A stretch of DNA of 64,000 nt from contig JADNYJ010000057.1 of assembly GCA_015501075.1 (NCBI GenBank), forward strand, positions 1 to 64,000, read 5' to 3'. Positions 12,263-23,005 of this stretch are shown here, piece after piece. Both the position numbers and the translations under genes were made by a program. Position 1 is the first letter of the stretch. Every line of letters begins with the position of its first letter. The DNA comes from Gymnopilus junonius. Taxonomy: Eukaryota; Basidiomycota; Agaricomycetes; Agaricales; Galerinaceae. Under the pieces are notes generated by a model, which searched no databases, had not been told where the DNA came from, and worked only from the letters and a program-made list of their open reading frames with translations.

Positions 12263-15190
12263 CTACGAGTTCTGCAGTTGGAAGATTGCTTCATGATCAT
12301 TCCAGATTCCTCTGCGAGCAAGGTCTTCCCATACTGCCACAGGATTGTTGACCCTTCAAGGGTCAATACTTTTTGTTAGTTTATGTTGATTCACGACGAC
12401 GATAAAGCTTACGTTTCCAAAGTTAAAGGGACATTATAATCGGCTGGATGGGCTTGCCACTCTAGTGTAACATGAAAAATTGGCGTGGTCGAAAAATAGG
12501 TGAATCAGACCTTCGGGTACTTCGGGGTCGTCAAGACCATACCCAAGCCTCCACGTAATGCCTTGCAAGCTATTCGTCAAGCTAAAAGGTGAAACAATAG
12601 GTTAACATGTCCCCTTGGTATGATTTTACGCACAAATCGGGAGGTGCAAAAGTGTGGTTCTTAATTAAGCTTAGTGCTCTGATTGGTCGTGAATACCGTT
12701 GCGGATAATGAGAAATTGCGGTGGTCTAACGTTTATTTCCGTATCAATGCTAGAGAAATCAGTAGACTGCCCCCCGACTGTTCCGCAGTATTCCTGCGGT
12801 ATGCCTCTCTTTCCGCCAATGACTGCCGTTCTGACCCCCTCCGATTTGGCCATGGTAATCTATAACATTAGGTGTTCCACGAAGCTGAAGATTTGCAAAA
12901 AGACACGTACGCTGAATAGAGAACATGAACTTGCGCATGTAGAAAAATATTGGCGGGATACAGATGAAAGACTAAAATGCACTCACCGGCCATTGGAAAC
13001 GATCAAAACATCCTCTGGTTTGAAAAGTCCAATATCAGGGGCATCCCAGCCGAACGGTTGACATTCTTGGCCCAGCCTAGGAAAAAATATCCGTGTTCAT
13101 TTTGGCCAGATGAACTTGTGAAATAGATGACCTACCTTTGACTAAAGGCATCAAGGTGACCGTTAATAGTCACCTCGATGGGTTTTAACCATTCCGACAG
13201 AACTGGGAACGGGTGGTGTGAAGCATTAGACCACTGCGTAGGATTGTATAACAATACTTCCTTTGGATCACTACCAGAGATTATCTCTTGCACGATCAAT
13301 TGGGCCAATGGACCAGCGCGAGTAGTCGTGTCGAGACCTGCCTGAGGTACGGTCGATTTTTTGGGTCCGATGATCTGTACGATGCGTAAACGAGCATTCT
13401 CGACTCAGAAAACAAATAGAATTTAGCTCACGATACGATGCAGCCACTGATGTAATCACGTCAGCTTTGAGAAGCCTAACAATGGAAGAGCTTCCATTTA
13501 CATGAGCAACGCATATATAACCTCAACAATCAACTCAGTCAGCCATTAGAAGGGAAGTCCGGTTGTGAAGGTTCTACCTCCTCCGTTGTTGGTCTACGCA
13601 TTAAGTGTGAATAATTATACAAAGCACACGACATGACAGGGACATACCACATCAACAATCAAACGCTTCGCTCCTGCGGCTTTAAGGTCAAGCAACCCAT
13701 TCAGTAGACTGGCGCCAAACGTGGTGAAATTCTTGGCCGAAAAACTTCCAAGGGCTAGAACGCCGATGGCATTCTCTTTGAGCACATAAAACTGGGCAAC
13801 ACTGTAGCTTTGGTTTAAGGCTGGCACACTGGGCTGAAGGTGTTCTGGAAGGTCGATGTCACTGAGTGGCACTGCATCCAATATGACATTCATTGGCTGC
13901 TTCCTTGCTTCTTCGGGGTCCACCGCAGGTTGTTGTAGGAAGTATGCAATGGGTGGGGGAGACTGCCGATATGTCTGAATATTGACGGTGCTATCGTAGA
14001 GGTCAATACCGTTAGTCCTGTTGGTTGCTATGCAATTATTTGCTCGATAGGAGGCTAAGTTGGTAAAGCTTTTTGAAGCAGACCCGAAACGTGAGTAAAA
14101 GGGTATCTGAACATGAATGATTATCAGATGCACGATAATGATTCCAGAGACATGGGAGGGCAAACAGAGAAAGTATCATTTGTTGTACTGTTCATGCGCT
14201 GCACGGTCAGCTCGACAGAGTCAACGAGAGGGTGAGCCTTGAGCGCAAAGTTTCCCATAGAATATTGCCAACCATCAGGTCCGCGAAGGTAGCTCGCAAA
14301 GAAACTAGAAAAAAATATACCATTGGACAATACGAGGAACCGTCTATGTCTAGCTTTACGTACGAGTTTTGACGAGTTGCGAAGGACTGGTAGCCGCCTG
14401 TTGTCTTCGCATTGTCATCGACAGCAACGAATGGGTCTTGTCCGTCGACTAAAAATACTTTTGCGCCAGAAAGCTGCACATAAGTCGAACTTGTCAGCGA
14501 TGATGAATATAGCGAAGAATAAAATTCTAACAGATGCGAGCTGGCCCTTCAAATGGTCGGGAAGCGCATCTTGCCAAAAGTCAATCGCATCTTCAAATTC
14601 CTTGGACGCGACTTCAAATGCTTCGGGAGCGATATGAACATTCTGAGATCCATCACTCGCTGTCAGAAGAACTAAAGGAAGAGGTACGTATGTGATATAT
14701 AATGCTTGAATGCAAGGTGTCAGACAACATCAGGTTTAACGTCGTGAAGCTCACAGTCGTAGCAATAATTGTAGACGCCACAGTGACCATCCTTAACACC
14801 TTTGAAAGAACGATAAACATCGAGGTGGAATTCGAATTCCGAGGGGTAACTTTGTGCACTGATTCTAGCCAATGCAGCATGGAGATCCATTTGAACGTCG
14901 TCCTCAAAAGGAGGAGCTTGAATCTGATAATTGGTAGATGTATGAAATACTAGCGTCTTGTTGACGACTTCGATGATCTAAGAGCGTCCGAGCGTTCTGC
15001 AGACCACCAGTAAATGCCAAGTACTTCAACTCACGTTGCTCTTAATTACGGAATCGAGAGGGTGAGCGGCTAAGCAGGCTCGAGCCTCTCGAGGAATAAC
15101 CCATTTCTTCCCCGCAACCGCAGCACATGGGTCTGGTGGAACGGGGGCGAAAAGCCAGGAAGTGAGCCAGAGTATAAGCTGAGCTCTCAT
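12263..15190 (-). CDS. Secreted peptidase S41 family protein (CPAF-like)
   Basis: Tail-specific-protease-fold enzyme of the fungal secreted S41 group with a CPAF-like N-terminal region. The start at 15190 gives a hydrophobic signal peptide (MRAQLILWLTSWLFAP). Further motifs are GVKDGHCGVYNYC, YQSFATRQNSYV, LLDLKAAGAKRLIVDV, then across two introns NNGGGYICVAH, and a late NGRCAS, which is where S41 enzymes carry the catalytic Ser region. Many Asn-X-Ser/Thr sites fit secretion. The last exon ends WEDLARRGIWNDHEAIFQL before the stop at 12263. About eleven short introns are needed and the exact edges are uncertain. The promoter carries a transposable element inserted 49 bases upstream of the ATG. 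Substrate unknown; such proteins can be proteases or degraded paralogues. Confidence 0.8.
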
Positions 15191-15230
15191 CCTGAGAGTA
15201 AGTCGAATTCCAAGAAGCAACTACTTACCT

Positions 15231-15239
15231 GTAACCGGT
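15231..15239. repeat. Left target-site duplication (9 bp)
   Basis: gtaaccggt directly abuts the left end of the element and is repeated exactly at the right end. Confidence 0.88.
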
Positions 15240-15497
15240 CAGGCTCCTAGAAGCAGCGCTCTCGGCTTCGCTCGCTGATTTCTAGAGGGGAGCGCAGGTC
15301 GGGAGAACTCCGTGATGGCATCAGGGTACAAACAAATAGTTATAAGGTCTCGAGCGAAGCGAGAGAGCGGCTGCCACATTTTGGCACGGACTTCTCGGGC
15401 ATGCCTTTTGCAGTTTCCATATATCATTTCATATCATTTTTTATCAATGCCATTTTGTAATCACTTAAGCCACTTAGCAGATGCTCAGGTGACCACT
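15240..15497 (+). repeat. Left terminal inverted repeat of the 15240-16191 element
   Basis: 258 bases matching the reverse complement of 15935-16191 except for one extra T near 15440. The repeat itself contains short internal palindromes built on CTCGAGCGAAGCGAG. Confidence 0.9.
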
Positions 15498-15614
15498 AAG
15501 CGTCATGACATTGTATAACCGTAAGATAAGATGATCGCCTCATCCTCGCAAGAATTCATTCAATGTCAGATCATATATAAGTTTTTGTCAAGCGATTAAT
15601 TGATCACAATCAAA

Positions 15615-15934
15615 ATGGACAGAATACTCAAGGCTTTCAAGCACAGCAACTACTTGTTAGCTGATTTTCTCAGTCAATTGCTCACTCTGCCAACATATAA
15701 AAACCAACACATCATGCAGTCGACGTCAGAGAATGTTCAGGATCCCTTGAACATCCTAATCTCATCGCAGAGCACATCTTCGGGTACCAGGAAATGGGCT
15801 CTTTCATATGCGAAACCATCTACACTTCTCAGATAGCCTTACTCTGCCATAAAGCCAGTGGATTCCACTTCAATGCAAAGAAGGTGACCGAAGAGCTTAG
15901 AGCATATCAAAAAATTCACTATTGCAGATACAGT
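15615..15934 (+). pseudogene. Decayed coding fragment inside the TIR element
   Basis: An ATG at 15615 opens MDRILKAFKHSNYLLADFLS, continuing to RKWALSYA. A one-base shift near 15815 then allows ETIYTSQIALLCHKASGFHF and NAKKVTEELRAYQ to follow, up to the right TIR. The pattern (a short helical start, a WA...E segment, then a GFHFNA-like segment) recalls the N-termini of multi-copy DUF6589-type proteins of mushroom genomes. That comparison is from memory and weak. If right, the element is an internal deletion of a larger autonomous copy. Confidence 0.4.
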
Positions 15935-16191
15935 AGTGGTCACCTGAGCATCTGCTAAGTGGCTTAAGTGATTACAAAATGGCATTGATAAAAATGATAT
16001 GAAATGATATATGGAAACTGCAAAAGGCATGCCCGAGAAGTCCGTGCCAAAATGTGGCAGCCGCTCTCTCGCTTCGCTCGAGACCTTATAACTATTTGTT
16101 TGTACCCTGATGCCATCACGGAGTTCTCCCGACCTGCGCTCCCCTCTAGAAATCAGCGAGCGAAGCCGAGAGCGCTGCTTCTAGGAGCCTG
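15935..16191 (-). repeat. Right terminal inverted repeat of the 15240-16191 element
   Basis: 257 bases, reverse complement of the left arm, ending at the base before the right target-site duplicate. Confidence 0.9.
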
Positions 16192-16200
16192 GTAACCGGT
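16192..16200. repeat. Right target-site duplication (9 bp)
   Basis: gtaaccggt directly follows the right end of the element. The 9-bp length is what Mutator-type transposases generate. Confidence 0.88.
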
Positions 16201-16269
16201 TAGTCATCGGACCGCTCCTTGAACTTGAACCTCATTCCTCAATATATTCCAATTCCAATCCAATATTCA

Positions 16270-17324
16270 ATGAACCCCATTCGACTAGTAACCTTCGATG
16301 CCTTGCATACAATAATAACGCCCAGGCTTCCTATTTACGTGCAGTATTCTCAAGTGTTCGAACCTTATCTTGGACGTCTACCCCCAGACTGCATCAAGCA
16401 GTCATTCAATGTGGGTGGGTGAGCTGTCCAGACATCTGGCCAGACTGATCATTTTGTTCAGCCTTGAGGTCCACACAGGAGAAGCATCCTTCTTATGAGA
16501 AAGGCGCCAAACATTGGTGGTGCGAAGTCATTCGGTGTACCGCACTGGATGCTGGCGCCAATGAACAATGTAAGATATCGATAGCTTCAACTGCCTCTAG
16601 TGCTGGTACATAAAACTTATCCGCCTGGCTTTTCAGTGTTGAATACCCATTTAGATGACATAGTTGACACACTAATGATACGGTTCAGCTCACGCACTGG
16701 ATATAAGGCTTTCGACGATGCCATTCCTACCAGTCAGCCTCGTTGATACAGTGAAATCGCGCAGTTGAGTCCTGAATTTGTATTGTGATATAGTCCGGCA
16801 TCTCCGAGAGAAGCTTGGTATACGAACAGCCATTATCAGCAATGCCGATAGTCGGATACGTAAGGTTTCTACAACATCACTGTAAAGCACTTACAGCCTC
16901 TTCACTCAGGTGCTGTCCTGACGGACTTGGAATTTCCAGATTATTTAAAACCTGTAATACTAAGTGAGGAGGAAGGTATCGAAAAGCCGTCAAGACACAT
17001 TTTTGTTAGAGCTTTGGGTACAGTCAATCGAGAGGCAGGATCTACCTACGGGCAAATATTCCCAAACCAATGCCTTCATGTAGGGGACGAACTGACAAGG
17101 TTAGTCTCCTCTTGAAATGGCTTTTCACGTTTTTGAAAAGTAAAGGGCGTTGTAGCGACTATAATGGAGCAAAAGCATCTGGCTGGAATGCCCTCCTTCT
17201 AAGAAGACAGGGGATTGAAGGGGAGTGCGAACATAAGGAACCAGATGAAACACTGAAGAATGTGCGGATAATAAACAGATTAGACGCAATAATTAATTGG
17301 ATTCAACGGCACGGCACTTGTTAA
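16270..17324 (+). CDS. HAD-superfamily hydrolase (HDHD3-like)
   Basis: Haloacid-dehalogenase-fold hydrolase, probably a small-molecule phosphatase. Motif I is at the N-terminus, VTFDALHTI, where the HDHD3 group has a D-x-x-x-T nucleophile motif; motif II is IRTAIISNADSRI, with the Ser/Thr-Asn after a beta strand; the motif III lysine region is EEGIEKPSRHIFV; motif IV is CLHVGDELTRDYNGAKASGW. The usual second Asp of motif I (D-x-D) is Ala here (DAL), as in several HDHD3-like proteins, so phosphatase activity is not certain. Five or so short introns are needed. It is transcribed divergently from the S41 protease, with the TIR element between them. The start at 16270 is 70 bases from the element's right duplicate. 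Confidence 0.78.
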
Positions 17325-17530
17325 ACAAGGATTAAGCTAATATATATTCCTTGTAGAGTAGTGGTATGCAAAGATTGTCCTGCTCTAAAGCACCCCATTG
17401 GCATAACGCGACTATAGAGACGGAAGATTCAGGGAAAGGGGCTACAATGAGTCCAAAAAGCACGGAGAAGAAGTCGGCGAGAGGTTTCCGGCATGGGCGT
17501 AGTTGTGAACTTAGATGGATCCGATGGACA

Positions 17531-18007
17531 TTAGTCGATGAGGTCGGCTACGGTAGGTTTACATGGGAGGATGACCTTCTCTCCTTTCCTCGAGAGGTCC
17601 TCCACCTTATCGGCAAGCTTGAGGACAGTCCACCGTAACACGCGAGGGTCACGACGCATAATGCCGTTGAGGGATCGTAGAGTTCTTGGGCTGCAATCGA
17701 AATGCAGCGTCCAGTAGCTGTGGATGATGAATGTACGGAAACTACGGTTAATGGAAGGCGCGACTCACTCTCCGAGGCTCTGCAGTGGTCCGTGTCGTTT
17801 CATCCTTTGCGGTAATATTCTTGTTCCCCAAGAATTGATGTTCCGAACGACACCTCCGTTGTTCATGACATGCATAGCGGATTGGCGAACCAACTCTCTA
17901 ATGTGTTGCTGGAATGATGGTCAAAGAAGCAGCCTACATGCAAAAGAAAGACAGCGTACGTATGACTGGACATGCGTTGTGATGCATAGCATTTCGTACA
18001 GCGGCAT
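17531..18007 (-). CDS. MRPS6: Mitochondrial small ribosomal subunit protein bS6m
   Basis: Component of the mitoribosome small subunit. Three exons on the minus strand: exon 1 from the ATG at 18007 encodes MPLYEMLCITTHVQSY; exon 2 encodes QQHIRELVRQSAMHVMNN, GGVVRNINSWGTRILPQR and MKRHGPLQSLGE; exon 3 encodes YWTLHFDCSPRTLRSLN, GIMRRDPRVLRWTVLKLADK and ends TVADLID. The order and the GVVRNINSWG and DPRVLRWTV blocks are those of bS6. The length, about 135 residues, fits fungal mitochondrial S6. The last exon could instead stop via another intron near 17570, so the final residues are less sure. Confidence 0.85.
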
Positions 18008-18921
18008 TTTGGAATGTAAAGACACAAGAGATTTGAATTGAAGTCGGTAAAATGGTGTGGAAGTGTCATGTGACTCACCTAAAATGGAATGCGTGCCTAC
18101 AAATCAGTTGAGTTCGCCGTCTCCCGACCCTCTGCTGCCAGGTGCGGCCCCGGCTCATGAATCACCTTCGTGTTCAGCCCGCTCTGATCATCGCCCATGC
18201 TATATGTAACATACAATTGGATTTAACACTGTTCGCTTCAACTCTCCATTTTTTCTCGTCGTTCACAGCACATCATGCCAACCATAATGTTAGAGCAGAT
18301 CTCCGCCCTTTCGTTGCTTCTTCTACGGCCGCTCTTGGTGCTTGAGAAAGGAAGGGGAATTCCTGAAAAGGACTATCAGCTACTCTAATCAACTTCTTCT
18401 CGTCTATTTTTGTTCGGTCTACAACACCCTACACGGCTTCTGCCCATGTCTGGCCTTCTGGGACATGGGACCGTCTATTTAGTTGCTCTCAGCTCAAGCT
18501 ATGAATATTCTGATGCACGGCCTTTTGCTACTCCACAGAAGAAAATAAATTGGGCTCTGGTAAGTGGACATTATTCGGTTTGCCTGCTTTACGGGCCAAA
18601 GAGTTGCCCATGATTCCTCAGGGCGAGCCCAACGACTTTCGACGCTGTCCTTTTGGCTTTTTGTCTGCATGGAGACAGGCTAGCCATCAGAACAGCCGTC
18701 TTCCAGATCCGCAATATTTTGTTTATCTTTGGTCCAAAATTGGGCTTCTATCAGCTTCTGTGCAACAGGCGTTCTCCAAACTTGTAACAGGTATCTTTGA
18801 CGTCAATTAAACACCTTAATCACCCAAGCCGCAATTCTGTCCAAATTTCTTAATTGTCGCTTCCCTCTTCCCTCTCAAAAGCTTTCCAAATAGTTGTCTT
18901 CTTACGTCCTTCGTTTTCCTC
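18008..18921. other. Intergenic/leader region upstream of the Mei2-like gene
   Basis: About 0.9 kb, rich in pyrimidine runs (CTTCTT, CTCTCC) toward 18800-18920, as expected for a fungal promoter and leader. Small ORFs (for example from 18410) look like possible upstream ORFs at best. No conserved gene was seen. Confidence 0.4.
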
Positions 18922-21900
18922 ATGTCTTGTCCGCAACCCAGCATTGATCTTGGGACTTCTCAATCACGCGCTCCCATCTTGGCTATCGAGGACGACGACC
19001 ACAAGAGCGTCTCTCGGTCTACACCTTCCAGACTACAACACTCACCCTCCCTTCCTAATATTTGGCAAGTCGTTTAACCTTGATTTCCAATGAAAAGACC
19101 TACTATATAGACTTGACACTTCTTTCTTATAGGTTTCCACCACATTCCGGTCCTATCCCACCAGAAATGTCGAAGGATGAGGAATCGCGCATCCAGCGAC
19201 CTTCCGCACCACCTTCTCCAAAACAAAGTCCCCTAAATCCGGCTCAGAAAAAGAGCTTCGCCCCTTCAACCGCCACGTCAAATACGCAACCATAGACCCT
19301 ATAAACCTAAAACATTCTATTCAGAAAACCCACGCAAGGCGCCGGACTGAGCGCGATCAGCCTCATTCCTTACTTACACCTCCATTGACCCCATCCTCAA
19401 GTATCCAAACTTCTACTAGCCGCGACTCTAGCGTCAGTGCACAACCGCCCTCGGATACTGATGATACGCCGATCAGCGAAGAAATTATTGACCCCGATTT
19501 AGAGTCTACGCGGATCTTGCTGGTATGTAGGATATTTACATATGTCTGTCATGGCACAGTCGCTCTTACCATATGTCTCTTGTCTTTTGAAAGCTCGAAA
19601 ATGTCAATCGACAACTCAGTGCCGAAGATCTCAAATCAGCCATTATCGAGTCTTTGGTAACATTTTCATCGGAAAAAAATGCCATGGATGAGCATACCAA
19701 GACTCCTGTTCTCCAGTTACTTCGACAAGACCCGCTCAAGGGTGTAAACGGGCGATCTTTGGTCTCAAATGGAGTATTCCCTATAGTCTTTTTTGATGTT
19801 CGAGTGGCGAAGGTTGCCCAAGAGGTTCTCACAAGCCCAGACTTCGGGCGATTACACCAATGTATTGGTGACGAAATTGACGATAAAGGTGAACGACGAT
19901 GGCTCTCGGTTCGTTTTGTCACGTTGGATGAGCTATCAAAGGTTCGTCTTCATTTTTCAAGTTGCCCATAGCTACTCTTATTTTTTTATCATATTAGACG
20001 TTGGGTTATTCCTCCTTCCTGGATGGTGTCAACGGCTCGTTTTCTATGAGCCTCCAGCTATTACATCAAACAACTAATGGTGCTGATGACAACCTTACTG
20101 GTTCTGTGGCTGGTGGTCTACCAGCCAGTATATTGGATGTCAAAATCGACTCTGAACACGGTACCATTTCCCGAGGGGGATTCAAAATCAACATCGTCCA
20201 AAATATAGTCAAATCATTTGGGTCAGTCAGAGTATTTGAATTCTCTTGTCAAGAGGTGGACCACGATGGGGTAAGCCTCCTTTTTTTTTCTCTGATACGA
20301 AACATTCAAATCCACATTCAGAAATGCTCACTGGTGTACCACGTCGAATATTATGACTCAAGAGAAGCTGCTACAGCCTTCGAAGATCTCTCCGGCAAAG
20401 TTATGTTCGGCATGAAAATCAGCGTAACTAGAAGTCCGCAACAATCGGGGTCCTCCAACGTCACCGTTCCGTTTCCTAACACGTCTACAGCCGGCGAGTC
20501 GTTCATAGGCTTGAGCGCTTATCCCACGACTGCGCAGCGTAAACACCTCTTTGCCCGCACAAGGAAGGATGGCGGTGCAAAATCATACAACGATTCGAAT
20601 AATATTTTCCCCCAGCCTTCTCCTCACGTTGTTTCTGATGGAGAGGCCTCTTCTCCGACATTCTTTTACACATCTACTCCCGCTTTTGTCGAGGCCCCCA
20701 ATAATGCTTCTGCTCTAGCTGTGGATGTGCCAAGAAGCGCCTTAATTTCGGCTCAGCATGTGCGCTCTCAGGAACCAGTGTGGAATGGCGACAACATACA
20801 TTCCAATGGCCCCTGTTACTCACCTGACGGTACATGCCTTTACTGTCCTTCCCGAGGCCCCGTTCCATATAGTCCAGGTTTTTATACCATCTCTCATTCA
20901 ACGCCCGGTGCTATCTACTATCCAGTGCCAGGGTCCAACATGGTTAATGGTACGCCTATTCCCAATCATGGCGCCCCTATATATGATTATCTGGACCCAC
21001 AACAATTTCAACCCGTTCCCAATGCGGGCCCTTGGGGATTTGATCCAGCCATCGCAGCCGTTGGTACACGACCGAATGCGTTAATGCCAGTCATCTCTGC
21101 GAACGTTCCGTCCCCTGGTCCCTTTTTCTTGCGCGACGATAGCCAAATCTACCAGGCTGGTTATATACAGACACCCGACCAGAATATTGCACAACCTCAG
21201 CACCTCACTGACAATTCTTCGCGGCCCTCTATAATTTTGCCTAAAGCTCTAGCCCCGGTCTCGACGCCTGAATTGTCGCCGTCTACATATCATCCTACTC
21301 CTTTATCTTTGCTCAAATATGACACTGTTGCCGCCATCACTAGTCCTGCTGTTTCTGGACAGAATGAACGCAACCAACTCAACATAGCAAAGATCGAGGA
21401 AGGGCTCGACACGAGAACCACGGTAATGATTAAAAACATCCCGAACAAGATGAGCGATACAGACTTGACCGAGTATATCGGGAAGGTTTGTCCGAGAAGA
21501 ATCGACTTTTTGTATCTACGGATGGACTTCAAAAATGGTAAGGACATTCTTTTTTAATCTGACGATATCCTTGACATGTGGCATCTGCTAGGTTGCAACG
21601 TTGGATATGCTTTTGTCAATTTCATTTCCGTTCAAGACCTTCTTCATTTCGCAAAAGAACGCCTGGGCGCTAAGTGGTCCTTGTCTTTTTTTATATTCCT
21701 GGCGTCCTTTATTCACGTTGTACGCTCAGGAATATGTTTGCCAGTGAGAAAGTGCTCCAAATGAGCTATGCCAATTATCAGTATGTATACTGTTTTATAT
21801 ATCGGGTTTAAATTCTAAATTTCACCTTTGAACAGAGGCAAAGAGGCACTCGTTGAGAAATTCAAAAATTCTGCTATCATGGATGAGCGCGAGTCGTGGC

Positions 21901-22115
21901 GCCCACGAATCTTCTATTCTTCTGGATCGCAGCAAGGGCTTCCTGAACCATTCCCCGCACCGACACATATTCGCAGGAAGGAACGAAGCTCATACAATCG
22001 TGGAACTCTATTTCCTCCAAATCCACATTCTAATATATTGCACAACTATCGCCCCCGTCAATACCGTCCAGGATTTGTTGACGATACTCAAGTTCCCTCC
22101 CATATTCCTGAGTAA
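18922..22115 (+). CDS. Mei2-like RNA-binding protein (apparent frameshift near 19250)
   Basis: RNA-recognition protein of the Mei2/AML family, which in yeast drives entry into meiosis. The start at 18922 gives an N-terminus ending RLQHSPSLPNIW, joined through a GC-AG intron (19065-19132) to FPPHSGPIPPEMSKDEE. Then come a TATID-type segment (RPFNRHVKYATIDPINLK), a TPPLTPSSS block, two degenerate RRMs (about 19500-20430), a Pro/Tyr-rich linker, and the diagnostic C-terminal RRM (TTVMIKNIPNKMSDTDLTEY, then NVGYAFVNFISVQDLLHF). The C-terminus after it reads KFKNSAIMDERESWRPRIF. Between about 19235 and 19275 the frame changes by one base at a run of five A; six would keep one frame. Either the base is missing in this assembly or the allele is broken. 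Confidence 0.82.
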
Positions 22116-23005
22116 ATATGTATCTCTCCCAAATTCACCATTTTAGATAATCAAATCATGTTGTCATGCTACAGTTAATCCAATATGTGCACTCCTCTTG
22201 TCAGTCATGAGCTCCAAGCTGCGGATAGTGTGTGTGATTGAGATGAGATACTAATTCAAGTGCACCATGAATATGGGAAGAAACCCTAGAATGAATAGTA
22301 GTTATCGAGTCGTTGAGCAGTAAGTGGCAAATTACTGGTACTTAGGTTGTAAAAACTGGTGCAAAACAGTCACTTCTATTAAGTGGTGTAGTAACTAGTA
22401 AGCCTGCATGGCATATTCCGTACATTGAATCGAGAACTACACCGGCTGAGATAAAATCCCGTGGGGCACAAAAATGGTTCATAGCTCTGCAGTGGGCTAC
22501 GCTAATTGCGCCTCCCCGAGGCGCTTAATTTAAAGAATGGCGTGTGAACTAAATTAGTAATGAGGCGCAGAGCTAAAAATAATGCAATGCATCTCCCTGA
22601 GGCTCTCTCTTGGCTCTGATGCAAACTTCGCAAGCGTCGGAAGGAGCCCATCGATTCCCGCAGAGTCCACCAGGCCAAACCTCGGAATATCTTCTCCTAT
22701 CTTCTATGATCGATCTATAATGGTTATCATTCTTTCAACGCTTTTTTCTAATATTACACTTTCTCCTCCATTGAGTCGCTACATCACCTATGGGAGAATT
22801 TCCCCATGCGCTATACTTATCGGAGGCCTGTGGGTATAATCCCACACACTCGGTATACAGTATTTGCCTCACGACCCGGGATTATAAAGTGCCTTCTCAC
22901 TGTTGTCCGGTGACCCTTGGACGATGACTGTACTTCCTACGCCACAATAGCCTGCTCGTTGTCCTTGTTCCCTCACTTGATTCATAGCCTAAGTATACTT
23001 CAAGC
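22116..23005. other. Intergenic stretch, no gene seen
   Basis: About 0.9 kb between the Mei2-like stop and the FNT start. Small ORFs only (one from 22582), none with recognisable similarity. It presumably holds the Mei2 3' UTR and the FNT promoter. Confidence 0.4.

Larger units (their letters stand above)
15240..16191. mobile_element. Non-autonomous DNA transposon with about 258-bp TIRs, Mutator-like
   Basis: A 952-bp element begins CAGGCTCCTAGAAGC and ends with its reverse complement. By direct reading the two terminal inverted repeats (15240-15497 and 15935-16191) differ by one T in a run near 15440. The identical 9-mer gtaaccggt lies immediately outside both ends. Long TIRs with a 9-bp duplication fit Mutator-like elements best; hAT (8 bp) is less likely. 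The interior (15498-15934) has no transposase domain but carries a decayed coding fragment. Near-identity of the arms implies a recent insertion. Confidence 0.88.

Noticed and set aside
15312..16030. Mirror-image ORFs starting MMASGYKQ... and MPFAVSIYH...
   Set aside because: They are readings of the two inverted arms of the transposable element, in regions that read through in both copies, and not separate genes.
17366..17638. Plus-strand ORF of 90 codons
   Set aside because: It lies over the last exon of the minus-strand bS6m gene, whose spliced product is clearly conserved.
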